Source: an uncultured Alphaproteobacteria bacterium (lineage in GTDB: Bacteria > Pseudomonadota > Alphaproteobacteria > Rs-D84). From it: a DNA stretch of 64,000 nt. Below, piece by piece: positions 33,026 to 43,018 of this stretch (the first letter of the stretch is position 1; every line of letters begins with the position of its first letter). Location of the stretch: assembly GCA_944392535.1 (NCBI GenBank), contig CALXWY010000004.1, forward strand, positions 1 to 64,000, in the 5' to 3' direction. The notes beneath the pieces are model-generated. The model worked only from the letters and a program-made list of their open reading frames with translations, did no database searches and was not told the DNA's origin. A program made the translations under genes and the position numbers.

Positions 33026-35425
33026 ATGAATACAGAACTGGGCAAAAATATTAATACACGCGAAATGGAAAATAAAATCCAGGATTTTTGGGATTCCAAT
33101 AATTTCTGGGATAATCATACAGAATCTGACAAAGCGCCATTTTGCGTAATGATGCCACCGCCAAATGTTACGGGCAATTTGCATTTGGGACATGCGTTGG
33201 ATAATATTTTGACGGATATTATTTGCCGTTATAAACGCATGTGTGGATATGATGTCCTGTGGCAACCGGGTACCGACCATGCATCTATTGCAACCCAGTT
33301 ATTGGTTGAACGTGATTTGTCAAAGCGTGGAATAAATCCGCGCACATTAACAACCGCCGAATTATTACAACACGCGTGGCAATGGCGTACGGACAAGGGT
33401 GGCCAGATTATAAATCAATTACACACATTGGGTGTAACGCCGGTATGGCACCGTGAACGCTTTACAATGGATGACGGATTGTCGCGTGCAGTTATAAAAC
33501 TGTTTGTAAAGATGTATAATGACAAATTGATTTATCGGGCAAAGCGCTTGGTTAATTGGTGTCCAAAACAGCAAACGTCTATATCGGATTTAGAGGTTCT
33601 TACACGCGAAGAACATGGCAAATTTTATTATTTTAATTATCCATTGGTCGGTGGCGGTGTGATTGAAATTGCCACCACGCGTCCTGAAACGCTATTCGGG
33701 GACCAGGCAATCGCCATACACCCAGACAATGAAAAATTGAAACATCTTATCGGGCGTCGTGCGATTATACCGCTGACAGATCGTGAAATACCGGTTATTG
33801 CCGACGAACATGCTGATCCAGACAAGGGAACAGGGGCGGTAAAAATTACGCCGGCACATGATTTTGATGACTGGGACGTTGGTGTGCGACATAATTTGAC
33901 CCCAATAAATATTTTAACCCCAGATGCACGATTAAACGATAATTCTGTGGTACCAGAAAAATATCGCGGTATGGACAGATTTACGGCCCGCGATGCGGTT
34001 GTTGCTGATATAGATGCAGCAGGACTGTTGGTTAAAATAGAAGACAAGGTGATTCCAACACCATATTCAGAACGCGGTGGTGTGGTTGTTGAACCGTACT
34101 TGACAGACCAGTGGTTCGTTGATGCGGAAAAATTGGCCACGGCGGCCATACGCGTTGTGGAAAACGGTGATATCAAATTTATGCCTGAACATCGGTATAA
34201 CTTGTTCATGTCATGGATGAAAAACATTCGCCCATGGCCGATTTCGCGTCAATTATGGTGGGGACATCATATACCGGCGTGGTACGATGCCGATGGTAAT
34301 GTATATGTCGCAGAAACAGAATCTGATGCCATCGCCCAGTCTGGGGGGCGGGAATTAACCCGTGACAATGATGTTCTGGATACATGGTTTTCGTCGGCGC
34401 TGTGGCCATTTTCAACATTGGGTTGGCCGGATGAAACGCCCGAATTGAAGAAATATTATCCTACGGATTTATTGTATACGGGTGCAGATATTATATTCTT
34501 TTGGGTTGCCCGAATGATAATGATGGGCATGTATGTAATGGGTGACGTTCCGTTCAGAACAGTGAATTTCCACGGATTGGTTCGTGATGCGCATGGTCAA
34601 AAAATGTCCAAGACCAAGGGTAACGGTGCGGACCCATTGGAAATTGTTGAAAAATTTGGGGCTGATGCGCTGCGTTACTGGGTTGCAACTGCGCCAATCG
34701 GCACAGATATCAGATACAGCGAAGAAGAAGTTAAACGTGGTTCCAAACTGCTGACAAAGTTATGGAATGCATCAAAATATGTTCTGATGAATTTGACGGA
34801 TTTTGAACCCGGGACGTCTGAATTTGTGGCGCCGGGAAAGCGCTTTATTGAAGATCGTTGGGTATTGTCAGAACTGAATAAGACAATTGCCGATGTGCGG
34901 AAATATCTGGACAAATACGATAACTATAATTCACGTGCGGCACTGGATACGTTTTTCTATGAAGTATTTTGTGACCAGTATTTGGAATTTATCAAGGACC
35001 GTTTCTGGTCACCGGAAAAATACAGTCCAGAATCTAAATTATCGGCGCAATGGACGTTATATGAAGTGTTGCGTGCAATTATCGGAATGTATGCACCATT
35101 CATACCGTTCCAGACCGAAGAATTATGGCAAAAGATTTATCGCCAATACGAAGGTGGCGAAACGCTGCACTTAACGGTATTTCCAAACACTGATGCGGCA
35201 CATGATACAGATGTGTCACAAATGCAAATCGCGCTGGATGTATTAAAGACAGTTCGCGGATTGCGCACAGAACGCAAGGTTGGTAACGGTGCAAAATTGG
35301 CCACGTTGACGATACCGGCTGATGTACCGGCCGAACTGCATGGTGTGATAAAGTCGGCGGCCCGCGCAAGTGAAGTTATATTGGGTGATTCAATTGATTT
35401 TGTTGTTGCCCAGAATAATCAATAA
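33026..35425 (+). CDS. valS: Valyl-tRNA synthetase
   Basis: A 799-residue class I synthetase. The HIGH motif is HLGH (53-56), the KMSKS motif is KMSK (526-529) in KMSKTKGN, and an editing (CP1) domain lies between (TTRPETLFGDQAIAIHP). It is shorter than most bacterial ValRS (about 880-950) and lacks the C-terminal coiled-coil arm, ending soon after the anticodon-binding domain. A short, archaeal-genre ValRS has been described in Rickettsia, and this may be similar. GGGG precedes ATG 33026; the frame upstream to 32969 is not expected to be used. The thioesterase gene follows after 14 nt. Confidence 0.96.
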   Translation: MNTELGKNINTREMENKIQDFWDSNNFWDNHTESDKAPFCVMMPPPNVTGNLHLGHALDNILTDIICRYKRMCGYDVLWQPGTDHASIATQLLVERDLSKRGINPRTLTTAELLQHAWQWRTDKGGQIINQLHTLGVTPVWHRERFTMDDGLSRAVIKLFVKMYNDKLIYRAKRLVNWCPKQQTSISDLEVLTREEHGKFYYFNYPLVGGGVIEIATTRPETLFGDQAIAIHPDNEKLKHLIGRRAIIPLTDREIPVIADEHADPDKGTGAVKITPAHDFDDWDVGVRHNLTPINILTPDARLNDNSVVPEKYRGMDRFTARDAVVADIDAAGLLVKIEDKVIPTPYSERGGVVVEPYLTDQWFVDAEKLATAAIRVVENGDIKFMPEHRYNLFMSWMKNIRPWPISRQLWWGHHIPAWYDADGNVYVAETESDAIAQSGGRELTRDNDVLDTWFSSALWPFSTLGWPDETPELKKYYPTDLLYTGADIIFFWVARMIMMGMYVMGDVPFRTVNFHGLVRDAHGQKMSKTKGNGADPLEIVEKFGADALRYWVATAPIGTDIRYSEEEVKRGSKLLTKLWNASKYVLMNLTDFEPGTSEFVAPGKRFIEDRWVLSELNKTIADVRKYLDKYDNYNSRAALDTFFYEVFCDQYLEFIKDRFWSPEKYSPESKLSAQWTLYEVLRAIIGMYAPFIPFQTEELWQKIYRQYEGGETLHLTVFPNTDAAHDTDVSQMQIALDVLKTVRGLRTERKVGNGAKLATLTIPADVPAELHGVIKSAARASEVILGDSIDFVVAQNNQ

Positions 35426-35439
35426 AATTGGTGTAAATC

Positions 35440-36168
35440 ATGACAGAAAAGTTGATTGAAAAACGTGTGTTACAGGCATATCAGTGTGACAGATATGGGT
35501 ATGTGCGACCACTGATATTAATGAATGAATTACAGGGTGTTGCCGACACGCAGGCCGAACGTTTGGGATGTGGACGCACATATTTACTGGAACACAATTT
35601 GGCGTGGGTGGTTACGCATTATCTGGTTGATATAATTGAACTGCCACGCGAAGGCGAAGAATTATCATTTATCACATGGCCATCGGCGCACGATTTATTG
35701 CGCGCCACACGTGATTTTGAGGTTCGTGGTTCTGATAACCGCTTACTGGTGCGTGCAACGTCCCAGTGGATTTTGATTGATATGACACGTCGTCGGCCAT
35801 TAAAATTGGATGAAAATTTACCACATTGGGAAATTATTCCTGAACGTGCATGGGATGTACCATTTGAAAAATTTCCTGATTTTACACCAACAAAAACACA
35901 TACTATGAAATGTCGTTTTGATGATATTGATGTGAACCAGCATATAAATAACGCTGTATATGCCGTGTGGGCCACTGAAAGCGTTGGATATGTATACCGG
36001 AATCAGCATAAATTAAAGCGCATTGAATTAAATTTCAAAAAGGAAATCAGTCCCGATACACCGCAAATTTCGGTTGATGTTGCGTTTGACGGATTGGTGA
36101 CGCATCATAAAATAAAAACAGACGACACCGAACATGCGTCTGTCATTTGCACATGGGAACAGATGTAA
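35440..36168 (+). CDS. Acyl-ACP thioesterase (FatA/FatB type)
   Basis: A 242-residue double hot-dog thioesterase that hydrolyses acyl-ACP to free fatty acid. The first hot-dog has the FAT pattern RATSQWILIDMTRRRPLKL. The second has DIDVNQHINNAVYAVW, where the Asp-x-Asn-x-His residues are catalytic. This family occurs in plants and many Gram-positive and Bacteroidetes bacteria and is less usual in Alphaproteobacteria. It may adjust lipid chain length or release fatty acids. It is probably cotranscribed with valS. Confidence 0.8.
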   Translation: MTEKLIEKRVLQAYQCDRYGYVRPLILMNELQGVADTQAERLGCGRTYLLEHNLAWVVTHYLVDIIELPREGEELSFITWPSAHDLLRATRDFEVRGSDNRLLVRATSQWILIDMTRRRPLKLDENLPHWEIIPERAWDVPFEKFPDFTPTKTHTMKCRFDDIDVNQHINNAVYAVWATESVGYVYRNQHKLKRIELNFKKEISPDTPQISVDVAFDGLVTHHKIKTDDTEHASVICTWEQM

Positions 36169-36182
36169 TTCTGTTACGTTTA

Positions 36183-37058
36183 TCAGGAATCAAAGTCCAT
36201 GTTGCGCAGTTTTTCTGCACGTGGGGAAATTTTGCCAATTGATGTTTGAATTTGTTCAATATCTGTATTTGCCTGGGCAAAATGCTGTTGAACACGTGCC
36301 GCACGTTCTGATAATCGGCCCAGGTCAGTTAACAGCATATCCAGTTCGCGTTTTATTTTATCTGCGACATGTTTAATTTTTATATCCGATAATACTGCAC
36401 GAATTGTGTTCAGTGTCGCCCACAGTGTTGATGGTGATACGATAAACACCTTTTTACGGGCGGCGTAATCAACAGTTGCTGGAAATTCACGATGCAGTGA
36501 TTCAAATATTGATTCAGATGCGATAAACATCATCGCAGATTCCGCTGTTTTTCCCGGAATAATATATTTTTCGGCAATGGCATCAATATGCTTGCGTACG
36601 TCCAGTTCAAATTGCTTGCGCGCCATGCCATCATTTGGGTCGGACGTCATGCGGTTATAACTTTCCAGTGGAAATTTGCTGTCAATAATCATGTCGCCCG
36701 GTGGATATGGCAGGCGAATTATACAATCTGGGCGCACGCCTGTATCCAGTACGGATTGAAATGCATATGTTTCTGGGGGCATTATATCAGAAACCAAATC
36801 TTCCAGTCTGCGTTCACCAAACGTCCCGCGGGCCTGTTTGTTACCCATCAATATATTTTTGAAATTTGCGATATCGGCACTGATGTTTTTTAATTCAATT
36901 GCATTTTGGCTAAGTGCGCCCAAGCGTTCCGCCAATCGTTCACGCAGACGTGCATTATCTTCGCGCAGTCCCGAAATGTCAACCGTGGGCCGTCGTGCCA
37001 ACAGTACGATTAATAAAACAATTATTATCCCCAGCAATACAAAAATATAAGTTGTCAT
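36183..37058 (-). CDS. rmuC: RmuC-family DNA recombination protein
   Basis: A 291-residue RmuC protein. After an N-terminal membrane helix (IFVLLGIIIVLLIVLLA) and a coiled-coil (LREDNARLRERLAERL) comes the conserved nuclease-like domain: RGTFGERRLEDLV, RPDCIIRLP, IIDSKFPLESY and the later FIASESIF. RmuC limits inversions and recombination at short inverted repeats; the domain is PD-(D/E)XK-like. It is shorter than E. coli RmuC (about 475) because the coiled-coil is short. AAAGGA precedes ATG 37058. It converges on the thioesterase gene. Confidence 0.88.
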   Translation of the reverse strand: MTTYIFVLLGIIIVLLIVLLARRPTVDISGLREDNARLRERLAERLGALSQNAIELKNISADIANFKNILMGNKQARGTFGERRLEDLVSDIMPPETYAFQSVLDTGVRPDCIIRLPYPPGDMIIDSKFPLESYNRMTSDPNDGMARKQFELDVRKHIDAIAEKYIIPGKTAESAMMFIASESIFESLHREFPATVDYAARKKVFIVSPSTLWATLNTIRAVLSDIKIKHVADKIKRELDMLLTDLGRLSERAARVQQHFAQANTDIEQIQTSIGKISPRAEKLRNMDFDS

Positions 37059-37100
37059 TTTCCAATCCTTTGATAGAATCAATTATAAAAGGATTTATAT

Positions 37101-37601
37101 ATGTTGCAAATGAAACTTTGTGGTGATTTGATTTTGCGGGAAAAATGTGCACCGATTACCGAAATTACACCAGATGTTTTGGATATAATGGATGAAATGG
37201 TTGGTATGATGCATGATCAGTCGGGGGTGGGGCTGGCCGCGCCCCAGGTGGGGCAATTAAAGCGTTTTTTGGTAATGATGAATCCAGATGATAATCATGT
37301 GTTCAAAATGATAAATCCAAAAATATTATCGCGCAGCGAAGATGTTTGCACCATGGAAGAAGGATGTTTGTCCGTTCTGGGGAATGATAATTTGCCGGTA
37401 TATGCAAATGTTACCCGTCCATCGTCTGTGGACGTTGAATGGACTGATGAAAATGGCAAGACTTTACGTGCTGAAATGTCTGGGTTGCCGGCGCGAATTG
37501 TTCAACATGAAACAGACCATCTGGATGGCGTTTTGTTCATAGATTATTTGTCGCCTGTGCATCGTGAAATGCTGATGCGTAAAGTAAGGAAACGCAAATG
37601 A
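37101..37601 (+). CDS. def: Peptide deformylase
   Basis: A 166-residue metalloenzyme that removes the formyl group from new proteins. All three motifs are intact: GVGLAAPQVG, EGCLSV (metal Cys) and QHETDHLDG (metal His pair and catalytic Glu). AAAGGA stands 8 nt before ATG 37101. The stop overlaps the fmt start by 4 nt (ATGA), the usual def-fmt coupling. Confidence 0.96.
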   Translation: MLQMKLCGDLILREKCAPITEITPDVLDIMDEMVGMMHDQSGVGLAAPQVGQLKRFLVMMNPDDNHVFKMINPKILSRSEDVCTMEEGCLSVLGNDNLPVYANVTRPSSVDVEWTDENGKTLRAEMSGLPARIVQHETDHLDGVLFIDYLSPVHREMLMRKVRKRK

Positions 37602-38404
37602 AAATTGTATTGATGGGAACAAACGAATTTGTTGTTCCGATATTTGATGCGGTGCGTTGTGCTGGGCATGACATTATCGCGGTATTTACGCGTGCGCCAA
37701 GGCCTGTGGGGCGCAAACACATTTTGACACCGTCGCCGGTCCAGAAATGGGCTGAAACACACGGATTGCCGGTGTACACAAATATTCGTGATTATAACTT
37801 TACGCCCGACATGGTTGTTGTTGTGTCATATGGTGTGATATTGCGTGATAATGTTTTATCATCTGCGCCGTGTGTGAATATTCACCCCAGTCAATTGCCA
37901 CAATATCGCGGGCCGTCACCAATTCGTACCGCAATATATAATGGCGATACGCACAGTGCGGTTTGTTTAATGCAAATGACGCGCGATTTGGATTCTGGGG
38001 ATGTTTATATGTGTCGTGAATTTGATATTGGCGAAAATGATACAAACGCTGATGTGGAAAAACGTGTATCTGAAATTGGTTCAGAAATACTAATGGAATA
38101 TTTATCAAATCCATCTGCATATGTGCCAACACCACAAATCGGCACCCCGACATATACGCGCAAATTCACAGGTGATGATGAAATAATTGATTGGCGCCGG
38201 ACACCACGCGAAATACACAACCAAATTCGTGCGCTGGGTGCGGGGCGCACAAAGATAAACGGAATTGATGTAAAAATTCTGGACGCGCGCGTTGCCAATA
38301 ATAAATTAAATATAATCAAAATTCAACCTGCGGGCAAGAAGCCCATGGATTGGCAGAGTTTTGTAAACGGTCTGCATGGTGCAGAAATTCGTTTCGGTGA
38401 ATAA
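37598..38404 (+). CDS. fmt: Methionyl-tRNA formyltransferase
   Basis: A 268-residue enzyme that formylates initiator Met-tRNA with 10-formyl-tetrahydrofolate. The N-terminal Rossmann-like domain has MGTNEFVVPIFDAV, NIHPSQLPQYRGPSPIRTAI (catalytic Asn and His) and TRDLDSGDVY. The C-terminal barrel is present but trimmed: the protein is about 45 residues shorter than usual (310-315), with DDEIIDWRRTPREIHNQIRALG still recognisable. It overlaps def by 4 nt. Confidence 0.93.
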   Translation: MKIVLMGTNEFVVPIFDAVRCAGHDIIAVFTRAPRPVGRKHILTPSPVQKWAETHGLPVYTNIRDYNFTPDMVVVVSYGVILRDNVLSSAPCVNIHPSQLPQYRGPSPIRTAIYNGDTHSAVCLMQMTRDLDSGDVYMCREFDIGENDTNADVEKRVSEIGSEILMEYLSNPSAYVPTPQIGTPTYTRKFTGDDEIIDWRRTPREIHNQIRALGAGRTKINGIDVKILDARVANNKLNIIKIQPAGKKPMDWQSFVNGLHGAEIRFGE

Positions 38405-38422
38405 ATAAAGGATGTTAACATA

Positions 38423-38704
38423 ATGTATAAAGAACTGTTTTGTAAGTATAAAAATCGTACGGTTATATTGAATGAATTTAATGTAGATTGTATTTGTGCG
38501 CATTGCCACCAAGAAAACTGTAATTCTGTCAAAACATTAAATATAATGAATGACTGCCAAGAACGAATAATATTAAAAATCAAAGATAATTACAGAATGG
38601 CCAAGGCATACCGATGCCGTTTGTGTGCACGTATGTCACGCAATATAAAACAAAATGAACCAACGCATGAAATAATTCGCGCACATCGCGCACATACCAG
38701 ATAA
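38423..38704 (+). CDS. Small hypothetical protein with zinc-ribbon-like Cys pairs
   Basis: A 93-residue basic protein. CICAHCHQENC near residue 24 and YRCRLCARM near residue 63 give two Cys-x-x-Cys knuckles that could form one zinc ribbon. The C-terminal tail is rich in Arg and His. Family not recognised. AAAGGATG lies before the ATG, and the gene sits tightly between fmt and truA, so it belongs to the def-fmt-truA transcript. The order def-fmt-truA is otherwise standard, which makes this an inserted extra gene. Confidence 0.6.
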   Translation: MYKELFCKYKNRTVILNEFNVDCICAHCHQENCNSVKTLNIMNDCQERIILKIKDNYRMAKAYRCRLCARMSRNIKQNEPTHEIIRAHRAHTR

Positions 38705-38705
38705 A

Positions 38706-39452
38706 ATGACACGATATAAAATAACTGTTGAATACGATGGCACAGATTTAATTGGATGGCAACAAAATCGCCAAGGCCCGTCTGTACAGTCGTTGTTATC
38801 GGATGCGATTGAAAAATTTTGTGGTGCGCGTCCAGACATTGTTGCCGCTGGTCGTACAGATGCAGGTGTGCATGCGATTGCAATGGTTGCGCATTTTGAT
38901 TTAGATGATGCAGTGGATGCAAATACTGTCATGCGCGCAATGAATTTTTATTTAACTGGTTCACCTGTTTCGGTATTGGGATGTGAAATTGTGCCTGATG
39001 ATTTTAATGCGCGTTTTTCATGTGTGGCGCGGCACTATAAATATGTTGTACTGAATCGTGGTGCGCCACCTGTATTGGATAAAAATCGCGTATGGTGGGT
39101 GCCACGTAAATTGAATGTCCCAGCAATGCGTCGCGCGGCGAAAAAATTGATTGGCCATCATGATTTTACCAGTTTCCGTGCATCAGAATGCCAGGCCCAC
39201 AGTCCGATTAAAACACTGGATGAATGCCGGATAACCCGGCGCGGTGATGTGATTGTGTTTGAATTTTCTGCGCGATCATTTTTACATCATATGGTACGCA
39301 ATATGGTTGGCACACTGGTTGAAATTGGACTGGGCAAGCCATATGATATTGACCAGATTTTTGCCGCCAAAAATCGCAGTGCTGCGGGACCAACGGCGCC
39401 GGCATCTGGGTTGTACTTTATTCAGGCGGATTATGCCACGGGCGCGAATTAA
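38706..39452 (+). CDS. truA: tRNA pseudouridine(38-40) synthase
   Basis: A 248-residue TruA that makes pseudouridine at positions 38-40 in the tRNA anticodon arm. MTRYKITVEYDGTDLIGWQ opens the protein, AAGRTDAGVHA holds the catalytic Asp, and FLHHMVRNMVGTLVEIG is conserved. Length is normal. It starts one base after the preceding stop. Its last 35 nt overlap the 3' end of comEC on the opposite strand. Confidence 0.96.
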   Translation: MTRYKITVEYDGTDLIGWQQNRQGPSVQSLLSDAIEKFCGARPDIVAAGRTDAGVHAIAMVAHFDLDDAVDANTVMRAMNFYLTGSPVSVLGCEIVPDDFNARFSCVARHYKYVVLNRGAPPVLDKNRVWWVPRKLNVPAMRRAAKKLIGHHDFTSFRASECQAHSPIKTLDECRITRRGDVIVFEFSARSFLHHMVRNMVGTLVEIGLGKPYDIDQIFAAKNRSAAGPTAPASGLYFIQADYATGAN

Positions 39453-41361
39453 CCAGGTATTTAATTTTTCCGTTTGGATAAATTACAAATCCGCCGCGCA
39501 GAATTTTGTGGTTACACTGTTTTGATTGAACATCAAAAAACGAAACAATATAATCAATATCATCATCATTGCATAATTTTTCTATATTGCGCATCAATGG
39601 TACAAATTTCTGAATATACGCTAATGTAAATTTTTGCGTTTTGTACACCCAGACACCATCAACTGGGGCACGGCGTATGTTTTTCGTTCTGGCATCTTCG
39701 CCGTTTATGTGTTTCCATGTATCAAATGTAAAGTAATGATTTGATGCGCGTGACTTGGTGAATTCCAGTTTATTATCTGGACCAACAAATGCCGCCAGTT
39801 CATGATCATGTGTGACATAGAATACTGGTGGCTGGGTTGTGCATATGATTGTAATTCCAATTGCAAAAAATACTGCGCATAAAATCCAGTTAATTTTTAT
39901 TCGTATTGGCCGAATAAACATCAGACACAGAAAACCGATTATTATTGTCCCCAGTGCGACGTTTGTAATATGCGGCATTGTTATTGTTGCCATCGGCATA
40001 GACGAAATTTTTGTTGCAATCCCAAGTGTGAATTGATAAATCTTTTCTGCCACATCCAGTGGCAACGACCAACCAAACAGCGGTGCAGTAAAAATGCCCA
40101 GCATCACCATTGGCATAATCGCCACGGAAAATACGGGCAACAGAACCAGATTTCCAATTAATCCATAAATTGGCATGCTGTAAAAGTGCGCGATAACAAA
40201 TGGCGTGGTAAATATTGTGGCGACAACGGATGTCAGTATTGCTGTATAAATTACTTTTAATATTTTGTTGTTCGGCATTTTGGGACGCACGTCATTCCAT
40301 AACCAAACCAGTCCGAATATCGCTGCAAATGATAATTGGAAACCTGGTTGCATAACATAGTGTGGATTTATCAGAAATATTATGCAAAACGCGACACATA
40401 CGTTGCGCACAGATATCGCGTTCCGTCCAAATATAAATGCCATAAATACCAGTGTTGCCATCAAGAACGCGCGTACTGTTGCAACATCGCACCCTGACAA
40501 GAACAGATAAAACATTAATCCAATCCACGCACAAATTAATGCCGGAATGCGCGCCGGTATTCGGCGTGTTATTGGCGCAATTGCACGAAATAGTAAATAA
40601 AATATTGCAAACAGCCATGCGGACACCAATGTGATGTGAAATCCACTGATTGACCAAACGTGTCCAACGCCAGTTGCTGTCCATGTTGATGAATCTGATT
40701 TTGGAACGGCGTTTTTATAACCCAGAACCAACGTATCGGCCAGAAAGGAATTTGCTGATTTATGTAAACTGTTTCGCAGTGTTGCAATTCCGTGACCAGA
40801 TGCGTGTGCGATAACGTCGTAATCATTCATATACCCATTTGCACTTAACCCATTAAAATACGCCCAACGTGCATAGTCAAATGTTTCGGGTCCGTCTGGG
40901 CCATTTGGGCGGAACAGGCCGATTTTCGCCCGAATTTTATCGCCAACATTTGGCGGTGGAATGCTTGACGACGCTGATACGCGCACGATTGCCGTGCCAT
41001 CGCCGGCATGAATATCAGATGCGTCCAATTTAATATAAATTCTGGATTTATTATTTGTATAATCAATATGTTCCACGGTGCCACATACGTCCAGATTGTG
41101 TAAATCGCGCGGAATTTGTGGTGTATTAATTATCTGGGTAAATATTGCGGAATAACAAAAGCCGAACAAGAACAGTGCAAATGCACGAACCCCGCGGTTA
41201 TGCAAACAAAACAGTAAAATGATTGCTGTAACAATCCCCAGTATAATTATGATTATATTTGGATTCCATGGAATGTTAAAATACATTCCACCACCAAACG
41301 CCATCAGAAACGGTACCCACAGAAACAAATTATCTGATTGGTTTTCCAAAAAATCTTTCAT
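39418..41361 (-). CDS. comEC: ComEC/Rec2-family DNA uptake channel protein
   Basis: A 647-residue polytopic protein thought to carry single-stranded DNA across the inner membrane during transformation. An N-terminal hydrophobic region and a DUF4131-like soluble domain (DLHNLDVCGTVEHID) are followed by the competence domain: WSISGFHITLVSAWLFAIFYL, CAWIGLMFYLFLSGCDVATVRAFLMA, and many helices. The C-terminal soluble part lacks the metal ligands of the beta-lactamase-like domain found in longer ComEC proteins. ATG 41361 is chosen; the frame upstream runs antisense to the 5' end of pyrG. The 3' end overlaps truA by 35 nt. Confidence 0.88.
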   Translation of the reverse strand: MKDFLENQSDNLFLWVPFLMAFGGGMYFNIPWNPNIIIIILGIVTAIILLFCLHNRGVRAFALFLFGFCYSAIFTQIINTPQIPRDLHNLDVCGTVEHIDYTNNKSRIYIKLDASDIHAGDGTAIVRVSASSSIPPPNVGDKIRAKIGLFRPNGPDGPETFDYARWAYFNGLSANGYMNDYDVIAHASGHGIATLRNSLHKSANSFLADTLVLGYKNAVPKSDSSTWTATGVGHVWSISGFHITLVSAWLFAIFYLLFRAIAPITRRIPARIPALICAWIGLMFYLFLSGCDVATVRAFLMATLVFMAFIFGRNAISVRNVCVAFCIIFLINPHYVMQPGFQLSFAAIFGLVWLWNDVRPKMPNNKILKVIYTAILTSVVATIFTTPFVIAHFYSMPIYGLIGNLVLLPVFSVAIMPMVMLGIFTAPLFGWSLPLDVAEKIYQFTLGIATKISSMPMATITMPHITNVALGTIIIGFLCLMFIRPIRIKINWILCAVFFAIGITIICTTQPPVFYVTHDHELAAFVGPDNKLEFTKSRASNHYFTFDTWKHINGEDARTKNIRRAPVDGVWVYKTQKFTLAYIQKFVPLMRNIEKLCNDDDIDYIVSFFDVQSKQCNHKILRGGFVIYPNGKIKYLVNSRPWHNPPE

Positions 41362-41440
41362 GCTAAAAGTATAGGAATTTATTTGTTTGCGTCGCAATGA
41401 AAAATTTCGTATCATGACAGTCCATAAGGGGGCATTTCTT

Positions 41441-43018
41441 ATGGCAAAATATATTTTTATAACCGGTGGTGTTGTTTCCAGTTTGGGCAAGGGCGTCGCG
41501 GCGGCAAGTTGTGGCGCCCTTCTTCAATCGCGCGGGTATTCTGTTCATGCGCGAAAGTTTGATCCATACCTGAATATTGATCCGGGCACTATGTCGCCGT
41601 TCCAGCATGGTGAAGTATATGTTACGAATGACGGCTTTGAAACAGATTTGGATTTAGGATATTATGAACGATTTTTGGGTGTACAGTTATCCAGAAATGA
41701 TTCCGTATCAGGGGGGCGCATATATTGGGATGTGCTGAATGCCGAACGTCGTGGTGATTATCTGGGGGCGACGGTTCAGATGATTCCGCATGTCAGTAAC
41801 AAAATCAAAGAATACATTGCGGCACCAACAAATACAGATTTTGTTGTGTGTGAAATTGGTGGCACTGTTGGTGATATAGAAGGCAAAATATTCTTGGAAT
41901 CTGTGCGCCAGTTTGCAAATGACGTTGGACGTAAAAACGTTATGTTTGTGCATTTAACATTGGCACCATATCTGGAAAAAAGTGGCGAATTAAAGACAAA
42001 ACCAACCCAGATGTCGGTGCGTGAATTATTGGAAAACGGCATCCAGGCAGATATGCTGATTGTGCGCACGCCACGTATGTTAACCGCCGACGAACGTGCA
42101 AAAATCGGCATGTTCTGTAATTTGCCGGCAAAAAATGTAATCAGTGGTATTGACGTTGATAATATATATAAAATCCCACTGGCATATGATGACCAGCATG
42201 TGTTTGATATAATTGCGGATTACTTTGATTTACCAAATGCCGCCGGCAATATGGACAAATTTAATCGCATAGAACATTATCTGGATGCGGATTTGCCACG
42301 CGTTACAATCGGGATTGTCGGAAAGTATTTTGATGTCCCAGATGCGTACAAATCCTTGAACGAAGCGTTGTTTCATGCGGGTATTCAAAACAATGTACAT
42401 GTTGAATTAAAGAAAATAAATGCCGAAACATTTACCCCTGATGATGCGGCTGATGTTGATGGTATTTTGGTCCCAGGTGGATTTGGTACACGTGGTGTTT
42501 CTGGTAAAATTGCGGCGGCGGGATATGCGCGTGAAAATATGGTGCCGTATATGGGAATATGTCTGGGGATGCAGGTGGCGGTCATTGAATTTGCACGAAA
42601 TGTTTTAGGAATCAGTGATGCAGATTCAACAGAATTTTCAAAAAATTGTACCCCTGTTATAAATATTATGCCGAATCATGATTCTGAAAATCTGGGGGGG
42701 ACATTGCGTTTGGGGGCGTACCCATGTGTTATCACACCGGGCACATTGGCCAATGAAATATACGGCAAAACAGAAATATCAGAACGCCATCGTCATCGTT
42801 ATGAAATGGATATATCGTACGCGGATAAATTCGCCGCAGCAGGCATGATAATATCTGGACGCAGTCCGGATGGCCGTCTGCCAGAGATGGTTGAATTAAA
42901 AAATCATCCATTCTTTATTGCGGGGCAATTTCATCCAGAATTTCAATCCAGTCCATACATCGGCCATCCAATGTTTAACGCGTTCATCGCGGCGGCGGCC
43001 CGGCATGTACGGAAATAA
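41441..43018 (+). CDS. pyrG: CTP synthase
   Basis: A 525-residue enzyme that makes CTP from UTP, ATP and glutamine. The synthase domain starts MAKYIFITGGVVSSLGKG and contains DPGTMSPFQHGEVYVT and EIGGTVGDIE. The glutaminase domain has GGFGTRG, the nucleophile loop MGICLGMQVA, and the His-Glu pair in QFHPEFQSSP. AAGGGGG precedes ATG 41441. A strong bidirectional terminator separates it from gapR. Confidence 0.97.
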   Translation: MAKYIFITGGVVSSLGKGVAAASCGALLQSRGYSVHARKFDPYLNIDPGTMSPFQHGEVYVTNDGFETDLDLGYYERFLGVQLSRNDSVSGGRIYWDVLNAERRGDYLGATVQMIPHVSNKIKEYIAAPTNTDFVVCEIGGTVGDIEGKIFLESVRQFANDVGRKNVMFVHLTLAPYLEKSGELKTKPTQMSVRELLENGIQADMLIVRTPRMLTADERAKIGMFCNLPAKNVISGIDVDNIYKIPLAYDDQHVFDIIADYFDLPNAAGNMDKFNRIEHYLDADLPRVTIGIVGKYFDVPDAYKSLNEALFHAGIQNNVHVELKKINAETFTPDDAADVDGILVPGGFGTRGVSGKIAAAGYARENMVPYMGICLGMQVAVIEFARNVLGISDADSTEFSKNCTPVINIMPNHDSENLGGTLRLGAYPCVITPGTLANEIYGKTEISERHRHRYEMDISYADKFAAAGMIISGRSPDGRLPEMVELKNHPFFIAGQFHPEFQSSPYIGHPMFNAFIAAAARHVRK

